A stretch of 64,000 nt of DNA from Massilia yuzhufengensis. Its GTDB lineage: Bacteria > Pseudomonadota > Gammaproteobacteria > Burkholderiales > Burkholderiaceae_D. The notes under the pieces are model-generated. The model had not been told where the DNA came from. It made no database searches and saw only the letters and a program-made list of their open reading frames with translations. The stretch covers positions 186,001-250,000 of the forward strand of contig NZ_FOLD01000004.1 of assembly GCF_900112225.1 (NCBI RefSeq), given 5' to 3'. How positions within the stretch are numbered: the first letter of the stretch is position 1; every line of letters starts with the position of its first letter. Made by a program: the position numbers and the translations under genes. Of this stretch, positions 40,740 to 49,903 are shown piece by piece.

Positions 40740-41420
40740 TCACTTCCCGGCCGGCACGGCCGCTTTCGCCTTCTCTGCATCCGCCTTCTTGCGCGCAGCC
40801 TTCGCCTCGCGTTCCGCGACGCGCTGCGCCACGTCCTTCTGCTTCTGCTCCGCCTTGCGCTTGCGCTCTTCGAACGCCGCTGCATTGGCTGCGGCCTTGG
40901 CCGCCTCCTGCGGTGCACGCGCGGCTTCTTCCTGGGCCTTGGCGTTGCGGCGCGCCATGCGCGAGGCGGCTGGCGAGGGCTTGGCTGGCGGCAGGGCCGT
41001 GGCTTCTTTCGGGGCCACCGCGGGCTGGCCGGCCAGCGCGGCTTCTTCAGCCTTGTACTGGGCCTCGGCCGCGGCGATGTCGCGGTCGCGCTCTTCGACC
41101 TTCACGCGGCGCTTGAAGCGCTCGGCTTCGATTTCGATGTTGCGCTGGGCGGCCAGCGCGGTGCGGCGGCGTTCCTGCGCTTCATCGAGGCAGTTATTGA
41201 CCAGGAATTTGTCGTAGCAGACCGCCTCGCGCTCGGCGAAGCGCGCTTCGATGGCGGCGCGCTCGGCGGCCACGGCGACCAGGCGGGCGTCGGCCTGCTC
41301 GCTTGAGGTCACCGGGTCGATCGCCGCCACGGTCGGTCCCTGCTCTACCGTCGAACACGCGCCCAGGACCAGGGCCGCAAGGCCCGCCGCGATGCTGCGC
41401 AAAACTGTGTGACTCGTCAT
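40740..41420 (-). CDS. Coiled-coil lipoprotein, unknown function
   Basis: 226-residue protein. Signal with lipobox VLGA-C (Cys22), a short region with a Cys pair (EAVCYDKFLVNNCLDEAQERRR) and then a very Ala/Lys/Glu/Arg-rich helix to the end that should form coiled coil. The mature N-terminus fits outer membrane attachment. It starts 15 bp after zapE and so is probably co-transcribed with it. Similar proteins occur in other Burkholderiales next to zapE, but no function is known. Confidence 0.8.
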   Translation of the reverse strand: MTSHTVLRSIAAGLAALVLGACSTVEQGPTVAAIDPVTSSEQADARLVAVAAERAAIEARFAEREAVCYDKFLVNNCLDEAQERRRTALAAQRNIEIEAERFKRRVKVEERDRDIAAAEAQYKAEEAALAGQPAVAPKEATALPPAKPSPAASRMARRNAKAQEEAARAPQEAAKAAANAAAFEERKRKAEQKQKDVAQRVAEREAKAARKKADAEKAKAAVPAGK

Positions 41421-41435
41421 GGTGTCCTTTCGGGT

Positions 41436-42533
41436 TCAGGCGATGGCGTCGGCGGCGCCGCGGCGCTCGGCGAGCATGTACTCGCGCGACTGCATTTCAA
41501 TGATACGCGAGACGGTACGGTGGAATTCGTTCGCCAGCATGCCTTGCGTGTAGAGCTCTTCCGGCTCCACCGCTGCCGACATGATCAGCTTGACCTTGTG
41601 GTCGTAGAACACGTCGATCAGCCAGGTGAAGCGGCGCGCTTCCGAAGACTGGCCGGCCGACATCGCCGGGATGCTCGACAGGACCACCGTGTGAAAGCGC
41701 TCGGCCAGTTCCAGGTAGTCGTTCTGCGAGCGCGGCCCGCCGCACAGGGTGGCGAAGTCGAACCAGATCACGCCGCCAGCGCGGCGCAGCGCGCGGATCT
41801 CGCGGTTCTCGATGTGGACGATCGGGTGTTCGTCGGCGGTATCGGCCACCTTGGCGTAGGCGTCGCGCAGCTGCTGGTCCGATGCCGCGTTGAGCGGCGT
41901 GTAATAGGCCTGCACCTGTTCCATCGCGCGCTTGCGGTAGTCGTTGCCGGCATCGACGTTGAGCACGTCGAGCTTGTCCTTGAGCAGCGCGATGGTCGGC
42001 AGCATGCGGTCGCGGTGCAGGCCGTCCGGGTACAGCGTGGACGGCTCGTAGTTCGAGGTCATCACGAAGCTCACGCCGTTGTTGAACAGCGCCGACAGCA
42101 GGTTATACAGGATCATCGCGTCGGCGATGTCGGAGACGTGGAATTCGTCGAAGCAGATCAGGCGGTACTTCTTGGCGATGCGCTTGGCCACTTCGTCGAG
42201 CGGGTCGGCCACGCCCTTGAGCTCGTCCAGCTGACCGTGCACGGCGCGCATGAATTCATGGAAGTGCAGGCGCGTCTTGCGCACCACCGGCACCACCGAA
42301 TAGAAGGAGTCCATCAGGAAGGACTTGCCGCGCCCTACCCCGCCCCACATGTACACGCCCTTCGGGACGTCCGGTCGGTTGATGAGGCGCTTGAAAGCGG
42401 ACGACCGCTGGGCCTTGTACTGGACCCAGTCGTCGTACGCCTGCTGCAGGCGGTCCACGGCGGCCTGCTGGGCCGGGTCGGACGTGAAGCCGCGCTCGGT
42501 CAGCGCGTGTTGATAGTACTCTTGGACATTCAT
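41436..42533 (-). CDS. zapE: Cell division protein ZapE (AFG1 ATPase)
   Basis: AFG1-type P-loop ATPase of 365 residues. Walker A GGVGRGKSF (near 64-72), Walker B ICFDEFHVSDIADAM, sensor TSNYEPSTLYPDGLHRD and the C-terminal TWLIDVFYDHKVKLI are characteristic. In E. coli ZapE binds FtsZ during division under stress or anaerobic growth. It is downstream of lpdA with a 137-bp repeat-containing gap. Confidence 0.95.
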   Translation of the reverse strand: MNVQEYYQHALTERGFTSDPAQQAAVDRLQQAYDDWVQYKAQRSSAFKRLINRPDVPKGVYMWGGVGRGKSFLMDSFYSVVPVVRKTRLHFHEFMRAVHGQLDELKGVADPLDEVAKRIAKKYRLICFDEFHVSDIADAMILYNLLSALFNNGVSFVMTSNYEPSTLYPDGLHRDRMLPTIALLKDKLDVLNVDAGNDYRKRAMEQVQAYYTPLNAASDQQLRDAYAKVADTADEHPIVHIENREIRALRRAGGVIWFDFATLCGGPRSQNDYLELAERFHTVVLSSIPAMSAGQSSEARRFTWLIDVFYDHKVKLIMSAAVEPEELYTQGMLANEFHRTVSRIIEMQSREYMLAERRGAADAIA

Positions 42534-42551
42534 ATTGTTGACGCTGTTAAC

Positions 42552-42660
42552 GTAGGGTGGGCGGGTCTCCCGCCCGCGCGTTCAAGCCACGCATCCCGGC
42601 CCGCTCCGTGGCCATTCATCCGGGAGTTGAACGCGCGGACGGCAGAGCCGCCCACCCTAC
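42552..42660. repeat. TAGGGTGG inverted repeat, copy 2
   Basis: A 109-bp element between lpdA and zapE. Left arm GTAGGGTGGGCGG...CGCGCGTTCAA and right arm TTGAACGCGCGG...CCGCCCACCCTAC are inverted over about 34 bp each with internal loops. Related to 21697-21779. Confidence 0.8.
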
Positions 42661-42670
42661 AGGTACTGCT

Positions 42671-44101
42671 TTAGAAGTTCAGCGAACGCTTGTCCACCGC
42701 CAGCGCCGCTTCCTTCACGGCTTCCGACAGCGACGGGTGCGCGTGGCAGATGCGGGCGATGTCTTCCGACGAGGCCTTGAATTCCATCGCCACGACGGCT
42801 TCCGAGATCAGTTCCGATGCGACCGGGCCGACGATGTGCACGCCCAGGATTTCATCGGTCGTGGCATCGGCCAGGAATTTCACCATGCCCGAGGTATCGC
42901 CCAGCGCGCGCGCACGGCCGTTGGCCATGAATGGGAAGGTGCCGGCCTTGTAGGCCACGCCTTCGGCCTTGAGCTGCTGCTCGGTCTTGCCGACCCACGC
43001 GATTTCCGGCGAAGTGTAGATCACCCATGGAATCGTGTTGAAGTTGACGTGGCCGTGCTGGCCGGCGATGCGCTCGGCAACCGCGACGCCCTCTTCTTCG
43101 GCCTTGTGCGCCAGCATCGGGCCGCGCACGACGTCGCCCACCGCCCACACGCCCGGCAGGCTGGTGCGGCATTCGTCGTCGACGACCACGAAGCCGCGTT
43201 CGTCCAGTTGCAGGCCGACCGCTTCGCCATTCAGGCCGATGGTGTTCGGCACGCGGCCGATCGAGATGATCAGGCGGTCAAAGGTCGCGGTCTGCTCGGC
43301 GCCAGTGCTGTCGGCATAAGCGACGGACACGCTGTTCTCGCCCTTGGTGATCGCACCGATCTTGCAGCCCAGGTTGATCTTGAGGCCCTGCTTGGTGAAC
43401 AGCTTGTGCGTTTCCTTGGCGATCTGCTCGTCGACCGCGCCCAGGAAGGTCGGCAGGCCTTCGAGCACCGTAACGTCGGCGCCGACGCGGCGCCACACCG
43501 AACCCATTTCCAGGCCGATGACGCCGGCGCCGATCACGCCCAGCTTGCCAGGGACGGCTTCGATCGCCAGTGCACCGGCGTTCGACAGGATCAGCTTCTC
43601 GTCGAATTCCGCACCCGGCAGCTGGCGCGCGTTCGAACCGGTCGCGATGACCACGTTCCTGGCGGTGAGCGTGTCGGTGGTCGGGCCACTGACGTTGATG
43701 GTGTAGCCGCCTTCCGCGGTGCCGGCGAAGGCGCCGCGGCCGTGGAAGAAGCTGACCTTGTTCTTCTTGAACAGGAACAGGATGCCGTCGTTGTTCTGCT
43801 TGACGATGGTGTCCTTACGCTTGAGCATGGTGCCCAGGTCGAGCTCCAGGCCCGACACCTTGATGCCGTGGTCGGCGAAGGCGTGGCCGGCGTGCTCGAA
43901 ATGCTCGGAGGACTGCAGCAGCGCCTTCGATGGGATGCAACCCACGTTGGTGCAGGTGCCGCCCGGTGCAGGCTTGCCTGCGGCGTTGCTCCACTCGTCC
44001 ACGCAGGCGACCTTGAAGCCCAGCTGCGCTGCACGGATAGCGGCGATATAACCGCCAGGACCGCCGCCGATCACGACGACGTCAAATTGTTTGTCACTCA
44101 T
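42671..44101 (-). CDS. lpdA: Dihydrolipoyl dehydrogenase (E3)
   Basis: FAD-dependent disulfide oxidoreductase of 476 residues that reoxidises the lipoyl groups of 2-oxoglutarate dehydrogenase. FAD motif IGGGPGGYIAAIRAAQLG, redox-active pair GGTCTNVGCIPSKALL, NAD motif GAGVIGLEMGSVWRRVG and the dimer-interface His-Glu in HAHPSLSE are intact. No N-terminal lipoyl domain, so it is the plain E3 of the ODH operon. Confidence 0.97.
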   Translation of the reverse strand: MSDKQFDVVVIGGGPGGYIAAIRAAQLGFKVACVDEWSNAAGKPAPGGTCTNVGCIPSKALLQSSEHFEHAGHAFADHGIKVSGLELDLGTMLKRKDTIVKQNNDGILFLFKKNKVSFFHGRGAFAGTAEGGYTINVSGPTTDTLTARNVVIATGSNARQLPGAEFDEKLILSNAGALAIEAVPGKLGVIGAGVIGLEMGSVWRRVGADVTVLEGLPTFLGAVDEQIAKETHKLFTKQGLKINLGCKIGAITKGENSVSVAYADSTGAEQTATFDRLIISIGRVPNTIGLNGEAVGLQLDERGFVVVDDECRTSLPGVWAVGDVVRGPMLAHKAEEEGVAVAERIAGQHGHVNFNTIPWVIYTSPEIAWVGKTEQQLKAEGVAYKAGTFPFMANGRARALGDTSGMVKFLADATTDEILGVHIVGPVASELISEAVVAMEFKASSEDIARICHAHPSLSEAVKEAALAVDKRSLNF

Positions 44102-44152
44102 TTGTTAATTCCTTGTTTGGATCGATCCGTATCCATTGACCACCACAGGATG

Positions 44153-44285
44153 AACCGTCGTCCCGGCGCAGGCCGGGACCCAATTTTCCACGCAGGCCGC
44201 GAGCGCGTCACGCCAGGGCTGCTCGACGAAATTGGGTTCCGGCCTTCGCCGGAAGTCGTAGGCGCCAGTGGCGCGTACGACGGTT
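44153..44285. repeat. REP-like palindrome pair, copy 7
   Basis: Two inverted REP-like units (44153-44187 and 44228-44285) in the 227-bp gap between the PspC gene and lpdA. The second has a 27-bp nested palindrome with core GCCAGTGGC. They would form a hairpin within the odh transcript if lpdA is read through. Confidence 0.8.
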
Positions 44286-44328
44286 TTGCGGGCGGTGGTT
44301 CAAAATCTTGTCGCTGGACCGAACAGTT

Positions 44329-44673
44329 TTATTCTTCGGGAACAAAAATCCACAACAGCAGGTACACGAGGAAGCCGAATCCGAAGCAGATGGCGAACAG
44401 CGCGAACATCAGCCGCCAGACCCAGGATTCAACCCCGGTGGCCGGCGCCAGGCCGCCGCAGACGCCGCCCAGCCAGCGGTCGGTGCGCGAGCGGCGCAGG
44501 TTCTGGATGCTGTTGGCAATGTTGTCGCCGCTGCCCTTGTTCAGGTTCACGCCGGGGCCCGCCACGTTGGCGGAAGACAGCACCCTGGCCTTGGCCATCT
44601 CGAATTCGACGTCGCTCAGCGCGCCGGCCTGGTGCAGCTCGTGCAGCCGCTTGATTTCGTCCGACAGGTTCAT
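44329..44673 (-). CDS. SHOCT-PspC domain membrane protein
   Basis: 114 residues: an N-terminal SHOCT-like helix pair (LSDEIKRLHELHQAGALSDVEFEMAKARVL, residues 3-32), a Ser/Asn linker, then a PspC domain starting RTDRWLGGVCGGLAPATGVESWVWRLMF with one or two membrane helices to the C-terminus. PspC-type proteins sense envelope stress in other bacteria. No pspA/pspB lies nearby. Its place inside the 2-oxoglutarate dehydrogenase operon (62 bp after odhB, before lpdA) is unusual, and its role there is unknown. Confidence 0.85.
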   Translation of the reverse strand: MNLSDEIKRLHELHQAGALSDVEFEMAKARVLSSANVAGPGVNLNKGSGDNIANSIQNLRRSRTDRWLGGVCGGLAPATGVESWVWRLMFALFAICFGFGFLVYLLLWIFVPEE

Positions 44674-44735
44674 GCCTTACTCCTTCAAACTTGACTGCAC
44701 GGCGCGACAGGCGGCGCGCCCTGCGGGTTGTGAAA

Positions 44736-45992
44736 TTACAGGTCGAGCAGCAGGCGGGCCGGATCTTCCAGCGCGTCCTTCATGGCGACCAGGCCCAGCA
44801 CGGCTTCGCGGCCGTCGATGATGCGGTGGTCGTACGACATCGCCAGGTAGTTCATCGGACGGATCACGATCTGGCCGTTTTCGACGACGGCGCGGTCCTT
44901 GGTCGCGTGCACGCCCAGGATTGCCGACTGTGGCGGGTTGATGATCGGGGTCGAGAGCATCGAGCCGAAGGTGCCGCCGTTCGAGATCGAGAATGTACCG
45001 CCCGACAGGTCTTCCAGGGTCAGCTTGCCGTCCTTGGCTTTCTGGCCGAATTCACCGATTTTCTTTTCGATCTCGGCGATCGACATCTGGTCGGCGTTGC
45101 GCAGGATTGGCACCACCAGGCCGCGTGGCGAACCGACAGCGATACCGATGTCGAAGTAGCCGTGGTAGACGATGTCGTTGCCGTCGACCGATGCATTGAT
45201 GATCGGGTACTTCTTCAGCGCGGCGACAGCGGCCTTGACGAAGAAGGACATGAAGCCCAGCTTGACGCCGTGTTCTTTCTCGAACTTGTCCTTGTACTTG
45301 GCGCGCAGTTCCATGACCGGCGCCATGTTGACTTCGTTGAAAGTGGTCAGGATGGCGTTGGTCGACTGCGATTGCAGCAGGCGCTCGGCGATACGGGCGC
45401 GCAGGCGGCTCATCGGCACGCGCTCTTCCGGACGGTCGCCCAGGTTGGCGACCGGTGCGGCCACCTGTTGCAGCGCTGGCTTGGCGGCGGCAGCAGGCGC
45501 TGGCGCGGCGGCGGCTGGCTTGCCGGCGACTGCGGCCAGGGCGTCGCCCTTGGTCACGCGGCCATCGCGGCCCGAGCCGTCGATGCCGGCAGCGTTCATG
45601 TTGTTGTCAGCCAGGATCTTGGCGGCGGCAGGCATCGCCACGCCCGATTTCGAACCGGCGGCTGCAGGAGCAGCGGCAGGGGTTTCGATCGGTGCGTTCG
45701 GTGCAGCCGAAGGAATCGCCTTCACTTCCAGCGGGCTGGTCTGGGCCGAGGCTTCGGTGTCGATGATGGCGATGACTTCGCCGGCGACGACGGTCGCGCC
45801 GTCGGCTTTGAGCAGTTGCACGATCACGCCCGCGCCTGGCGCCGGCAGCTCAAGGACCACCTTGTCGGTTTCGATGTCGATCATGTTTTCGTCGCGCGCA
45901 ACCGGCTCGCCGACTTTCTTGTGCCAGGACAGCAGGGTTGCTTCAGCAACCGATTCCGACAGGACGGGGACCTTGACTTCGATTTGTGCCAT
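44736..45992 (-). CDS. odhB: 2-oxoglutarate dehydrogenase E2 (dihydrolipoyl succinyltransferase)
   Basis: Core acyltransferase of 418 residues. One lipoyl domain with the lipoyl-lysine Lys44 in [10 protein letters not shown], an Ala/Pro linker, the peripheral subunit-binding domain ([29 protein letters not shown]) and the catalytic domain with DHRIIDG. It passes succinyl groups to CoA in the TCA cycle. Located 71 bp after odhA with a GC-rich hairpin (46029-46050) between. Confidence 0.97.
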   Translation of the reverse strand: MAQIEVKVPVLSESVAEATLLSWHKKVGEPVARDENMIDIETDKVVLELPAPGAGVIVQLLKADGATVVAGEVIAIIDTEASAQTSPLEVKAIPSAAPNAPIETPAAAPAAAGSKSGVAMPAAAKILADNNMNAAGIDGSGRDGRVTKGDALAAVAGKPAAAAPAPAAAAKPALQQVAAPVANLGDRPEERVPMSRLRARIAERLLQSQSTNAILTTFNEVNMAPVMELRAKYKDKFEKEHGVKLGFMSFFVKAAVAALKKYPIINASVDGNDIVYHGYFDIGIAVGSPRGLVVPILRNADQMSIAEIEKKIGEFGQKAKDGKLTLEDLSGGTFSISNGGTFGSMLSTPIINPPQSAILGVHATKDRAVVENGQIVIRPMNYLAMSYDHRIIDGREAVLGLVAMKDALEDPARLLLDL

Positions 45993-46063
45993 TTTTTATA
46001 AACTCCGATGTGTATTTATTCTGTGCAAACGCCCCCGGCCGAGGCCGGGGGCAGTGGTATGCA

Positions 46064-48919
46064 TTACTTGGTCAGGATGAAACCTTTGAGCTTCGAGAAC
46101 GCGGTTTCCAGCAGCTCCTTCTGTTGCGCCACGTGCTTGTCGGCATAGCCGACCGCCGGGGACGCCGACGCCGGGCGACCGGCATAGGCCAGGCGCTGGC
46201 CATCTTCGAGGCTTTCGAAGATGTTGTGCTGGATCTGGAACCACGGACCCTGGTTCTGCGGCTCGTCCTGCACCCACACCACCTCAGTCGCGTTGCTGAA
46301 TTTTTTCAGTTCGGCGGCGAACGACTTGTGCGGGAACGGATACATCTGCTCCATGCGCACGATCGCCGTATCGGTAGTGCCACGGGTCTTGCGTGCATTG
46401 GCCAGGTCATAATAAACCTTGCCCGAGCAGACCAGCACGCGCTTGACCTTCGACGCGTCGATCTTCTCGTCCACTTCGCCGATCACGGTCTGGAAACCGC
46501 CCTTGGACAGCTCAAGCAGCGGCGAGCCGGCATCCTTGTTACGCAGCAGCGACTTCGGCGTGAAGATCACCAGCGGCTTGCGGAACTGGCGCACCATCTG
46601 GCGGCGCAGCAGGTGGAAGATCTGGGCGGCCGTGGTCGGCTGCACCACTTGCATATTGTTGTCGGCGCACAGCTGCAGGAAGCGCTCGATACGGGCCGAC
46701 GAGTGTTCCGGACCCTGGCCTTCATAGCCGTGCGGGAGCATCATGACCAGGCCCGAGGCGCGGCCCCACTTCACTTCGCCCGAGGCGATGAACTGGTCGA
46801 TGACCACTTGCGCGCCGTTGACGAAGTCGCCGAACTGGGCTTCCCAGATGGTGAGGGTATTCGGTTCGGCGGTCGAGAAGCCGTATTCGAAGGCCAGCAC
46901 CGCTTCTTCCGACAGCACCGAGTCGATCACGGTGAAGTTGGCCTGGTTGTCCGAGACGTTGGCCAGCGGCAGGTAGATGCCCTGGTCCCAGCGCTCGCGG
47001 TTCTGGTCGTGCAGCACGGCGTGGCGGTGCACGAAGGTGCCGCGCCCTGCGTCCTGGCCCGACAGGCGGATCGCATAACCCGACGACAGGAGCGATGCGA
47101 ACGCGAGGTGCTCGCCCATGCCCCAGTCGAGGTTGACTTCGCCCTTGCCCATGTTGGCGCGGTCGTTCAGGACTTTTTCCACCAGCGAGTGCGGCTTGAA
47201 GTCTTCCGGCACCTTGGTGATGCGTTCGGCCAGGCGCTTCAGCTCGGTCATCGGCACGGCGGTATCGGCGGCGTCGGTCCACTTCTTGTTCAGGAACGGC
47301 GCCCAGTCGACGGCGTACTTGTTCTTGAAGTTGGTCAGCACCGGGTCGACCGTGTGCTTGCCGGCGTCCATCGCATCGCGGAACTGGGCGACCAGCTGGT
47401 CGCCGCCGTCGGCGGCGATGGTGCCCTGCGCGGCCAGCTTCTCCGCGTACAGCTTGCGGGTGCCCGGGTGTTTGGCGATCTTCTTGTACATCAGCGGCTG
47501 GGTCAGCGCCGGGGTGTCCTGCTCGTTGTGGCCCAGTTTGCGGTAGCAGACGATGTCCACCACCACGTCCTTGCCGAACTCGGTGCGGTAGTCCATCGCG
47601 ATCTGCGAGGCCAGCACGACCGCTTCCGGGTCATCGGCGTTCACGTGCAGCACCGGTGCTTCGATCATCTTGACGACGTCCGAGCAGTACAGCGTCGAGC
47701 GCGCATCGCGCGGGTCCGACGTGGTGAAGCCGATCTGGTTGTTGATGACGATGTGGACCGTGCCGCCGGTGCCGTAGCCGCGGGTCTGGGCCAGGTTCAG
47801 GGTTTCCATGACCACGCCCTGGCCGGCGAATGCGGCGTCGCCGTGCACCAGGATCGGCAGCACTTCCTTGCCCTTGCGGTCGCCGCGGCGTTCCATGCGC
47901 GCCTTGACCGAACCCTCGACCACCGGGTTGACGATTTCCAGGTGCGATGGATTGAAGGCCAGCGACAGGTGGACCGGGCCGCCCGGGGTCGAGATATCGC
48001 TCGAGAAGCCCTGGTGGTACTTGACGTCGCCCGATGGCAGGTCGTCGGCGTGCTTGCCTTCGAATTCTTCGAACAGGTCGGCCGGCGACTTGCCCAGGGT
48101 GTTGACCAGCACGTTCAGGCGGCCGCGGTGGGCCATGCCGATGACGATCTCCTGCACGCCTTTTTCACCGGCGCGCTGGATCACTTCGTCCATCGAGGCG
48201 ATGAAGGATTCGCCGCCCTCCAGCGAGAAGCGCTTGGCGCCGACGTACTTGGTGTGGAGGTAGCGTTCCAGGCCTTCGGCCGCGGTGAGGCGCTCGAGGA
48301 TGTGCTTTTTCTTTTCAGCCGAGAAGGCCGGGGTCGAGCGGGTGGCTTCCAGGCGTTCCTGCAGCCAGCGCTTTTCGGTCGGGTCGCTGATGTACATGAA
48401 CTCGGCGCCGATCGAACGGCAGTACGTGTCACGCAGCCAGTTCAGGATGTCGCGCAGGGGCGCGGTTTCCTTGCCGAAGTAGGTATTGCTGATGTTGAAG
48501 ACGGTGTCCAGGTCCGCCTCGGTGAAGCCGTAGAAGCTCGGGTCGAGTTCCGGCAGGGGCGGACGTTCCTGGCGCTGCAGCGGGTCCAGGTTGGCCCAGC
48601 GCGAGCCGAGGTAGCGGTAAGCGGCGATCAGCTGGGTGACGGCGACGCGCTTGCGGCCGAGCTCTGCGTCCGGCGAGGCGACCACGGTGCGGATCGGGCC
48701 CTGCTTGGCGCGCTCGGCGAACGAGGCGACGACCGACGAGTGCACCACGTCGGGACGGTTGGAGCCGTCGACCGCTGGCACGTTCTGCATCTGGTCGAAA
48801 TAGGCGCGCCAGTTTTCCGGGACCGAGCCAGGATTGTCCAGGTACGCTTCGTATAACTCTTCCACGTAAGGCGCATTACCGCCAAACAGGTACGAGTTCG
48901 CATTCTGTTGCTGCATCAT
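46064..48919 (-). CDS. odhA: 2-oxoglutarate dehydrogenase E1 component
   Basis: Thiamine-diphosphate-dependent E1 of 951 residues that decarboxylates 2-oxoglutarate and loads the E2 lipoyl group. The N-terminal E2-binding helix (NAPYVEELYEAYLDNPGSV), the ThDP segment GDAAFAGQGVV, NNQIGFTTSDP and the C-terminal LVCSGKVYYDL are present. First gene of odhA-odhB-pspC-lpdA, with its own promoter about 150 bp upstream. Confidence 0.97.
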   Translation of the reverse strand: MMQQQNANSYLFGGNAPYVEELYEAYLDNPGSVPENWRAYFDQMQNVPAVDGSNRPDVVHSSVVASFAERAKQGPIRTVVASPDAELGRKRVAVTQLIAAYRYLGSRWANLDPLQRQERPPLPELDPSFYGFTEADLDTVFNISNTYFGKETAPLRDILNWLRDTYCRSIGAEFMYISDPTEKRWLQERLEATRSTPAFSAEKKKHILERLTAAEGLERYLHTKYVGAKRFSLEGGESFIASMDEVIQRAGEKGVQEIVIGMAHRGRLNVLVNTLGKSPADLFEEFEGKHADDLPSGDVKYHQGFSSDISTPGGPVHLSLAFNPSHLEIVNPVVEGSVKARMERRGDRKGKEVLPILVHGDAAFAGQGVVMETLNLAQTRGYGTGGTVHIVINNQIGFTTSDPRDARSTLYCSDVVKMIEAPVLHVNADDPEAVVLASQIAMDYRTEFGKDVVVDIVCYRKLGHNEQDTPALTQPLMYKKIAKHPGTRKLYAEKLAAQGTIAADGGDQLVAQFRDAMDAGKHTVDPVLTNFKNKYAVDWAPFLNKKWTDAADTAVPMTELKRLAERITKVPEDFKPHSLVEKVLNDRANMGKGEVNLDWGMGEHLAFASLLSSGYAIRLSGQDAGRGTFVHRHAVLHDQNRERWDQGIYLPLANVSDNQANFTVIDSVLSEEAVLAFEYGFSTAEPNTLTIWEAQFGDFVNGAQVVIDQFIASGEVKWGRASGLVMMLPHGYEGQGPEHSSARIERFLQLCADNNMQVVQPTTAAQIFHLLRRQMVRQFRKPLVIFTPKSLLRNKDAGSPLLELSKGGFQTVIGEVDEKIDASKVKRVLVCSGKVYYDLANARKTRGTTDTAIVRMEQMYPFPHKSFAAELKKFSNATEVVWVQDEPQNQGPWFQIQHNIFESLEDGQRLAYAGRPASASPAVGYADKHVAQQKELLETAFSKLKGFILTK

Positions 48920-49073
48920 TCTTGCTCACCTTTCTTCGCGCTTCGCGAATTATTGGGCGGGTTAGTTAACCTTCCGCGACACGGCCTGACCGGTTAGCGG
49001 ATCGCACTACTACTCAAGTTGTGGGGAAGGACGTAATTCTATGGACCATCGGACTCTTACAGCCAATGAGCGC

Positions 49074-49102
49074 TCAATATTGTAACGCAGACCTGCTGTC
49101 AA
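49074..49102 (-). promoter_or_regulatory. Predicted sigma-70 promoter of odhA
   Basis: On the minus strand TTGACA (49097-49102), 17 bp, then TATTGA (49074-49079). It would give a 5' leader of about 150 nt ahead of odhA. No riboswitch-like fold was recognised in that leader. Confidence 0.55.
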
Positions 49103-49158
49103 GGCAGACCCGGCCGCCTTTTTTATTTGTTTCCGTATGTAAAGAACACAATAGGCGG

Positions 49159-49189
49159 TTGACCACGTAAATGATAATCGTTATCATTT
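49159..49189 (+). promoter_or_regulatory. Fur box overlapping the promoter of the flavin operon
   Basis: AATGATAATCGTTATCATT (19 bp within 49169-49189) is a perfect inverted repeat around one central base and matches the Fur consensus. It overlaps a candidate promoter TTGACC (49159-49164), 17 bp, TATCAT (49182-49187). Fur bound with iron would block RNA polymerase, so the operon should be on under iron starvation. Confidence 0.88.
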
Positions 49190-49193
49190 AAGG

Positions 49194-49856
49194 ATGAGCT
49201 CAACCGGACCTTCCTCGACTGCCGCCCCCAGCGCCCTTCCCGGCGCACGCCGCGCCGTCTACCTGAAACAGCTGCACACCTGGCACTGGATCAGTTCGGC
49301 CATCTGCCTGATGGCGATGCTCCTGTTCAGCTTTACCGGTTTTACCCTGAACCACGCCGCCGACATCGAGGCCAAGCCGCAAGTCACGCGCCTGAAGGCC
49401 AAGCTGCCCGAGCCGCTGCGGGCCCAGCTCGCCGCCTATGCCGAAGGCCACGCCGACGCCGAAGTACCGCTGCCCAGCGAACTGGCCGACTGGACCAACG
49501 GCGCCTTCCCGGTCGACGTGCGCGGCAAGCGCGCCGAGTGGAGCGAGGAAGACGCCTACATCGCCCTGCCCCGCCCGGGCGGCGACGCCTGGGTGCGCAT
49601 CGCGGCCGATGGCTCGGCCGAATACGAAGCGACCTCGCGCGGCTGGATCTCGTGGCTCAACGACATGCACAAGGGCCGCAACACGGGCGTGGTGTGGAGC
49701 TGGTTCATCGATATCTTCGCGATCGCCTGCGTGCTGTTCTGCCTTACCGGTTTCCTGATCATGAAATACCACGCGGCCAACCGGCCCTCGACCTGGCCGG
49801 TGATCGGCTTCGGCATCGTGCTGCCGGCGGTGATCGCCCTGCTCTTCGTGCATTGA
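49194..49856 (+). CDS. PepSY-associated transmembrane protein
   Basis: Inner membrane protein of 220 residues: cytoplasmic N-terminus, first helix HTWHWISSAICLMAMLLFSFTGF (about 28-50) with His28 and His31, a periplasmic domain of about 110 residues, then two C-terminal helices (WSWFIDIFAIACVLFCLTGFLIMKYH and WPVIGFGIVLPAVIALLFVH). The paired His residues at membrane edges could hold heme, as in PepSY ferric-reductase-like proteins, though that is inferred. First gene of the Fur-controlled operon. The ATG follows AAGG with no spacer, and the -10 ends only 6 bp upstream, so the mRNA may be leaderless. Confidence 0.82.
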   Translation: MSSTGPSSTAAPSALPGARRAVYLKQLHTWHWISSAICLMAMLLFSFTGFTLNHAADIEAKPQVTRLKAKLPEPLRAQLAAYAEGHADAEVPLPSELADWTNGAFPVDVRGKRAEWSEEDAYIALPRPGGDAWVRIAADGSAEYEATSRGWISWLNDMHKGRNTGVVWSWFIDIFAIACVLFCLTGFLIMKYHAANRPSTWPVIGFGIVLPAVIALLFVH

Positions 49857-49903
49857 TTTATAAGCTTTCCTTCTAGACACCCCATTATATATAAGGCGAT
49901 CTA

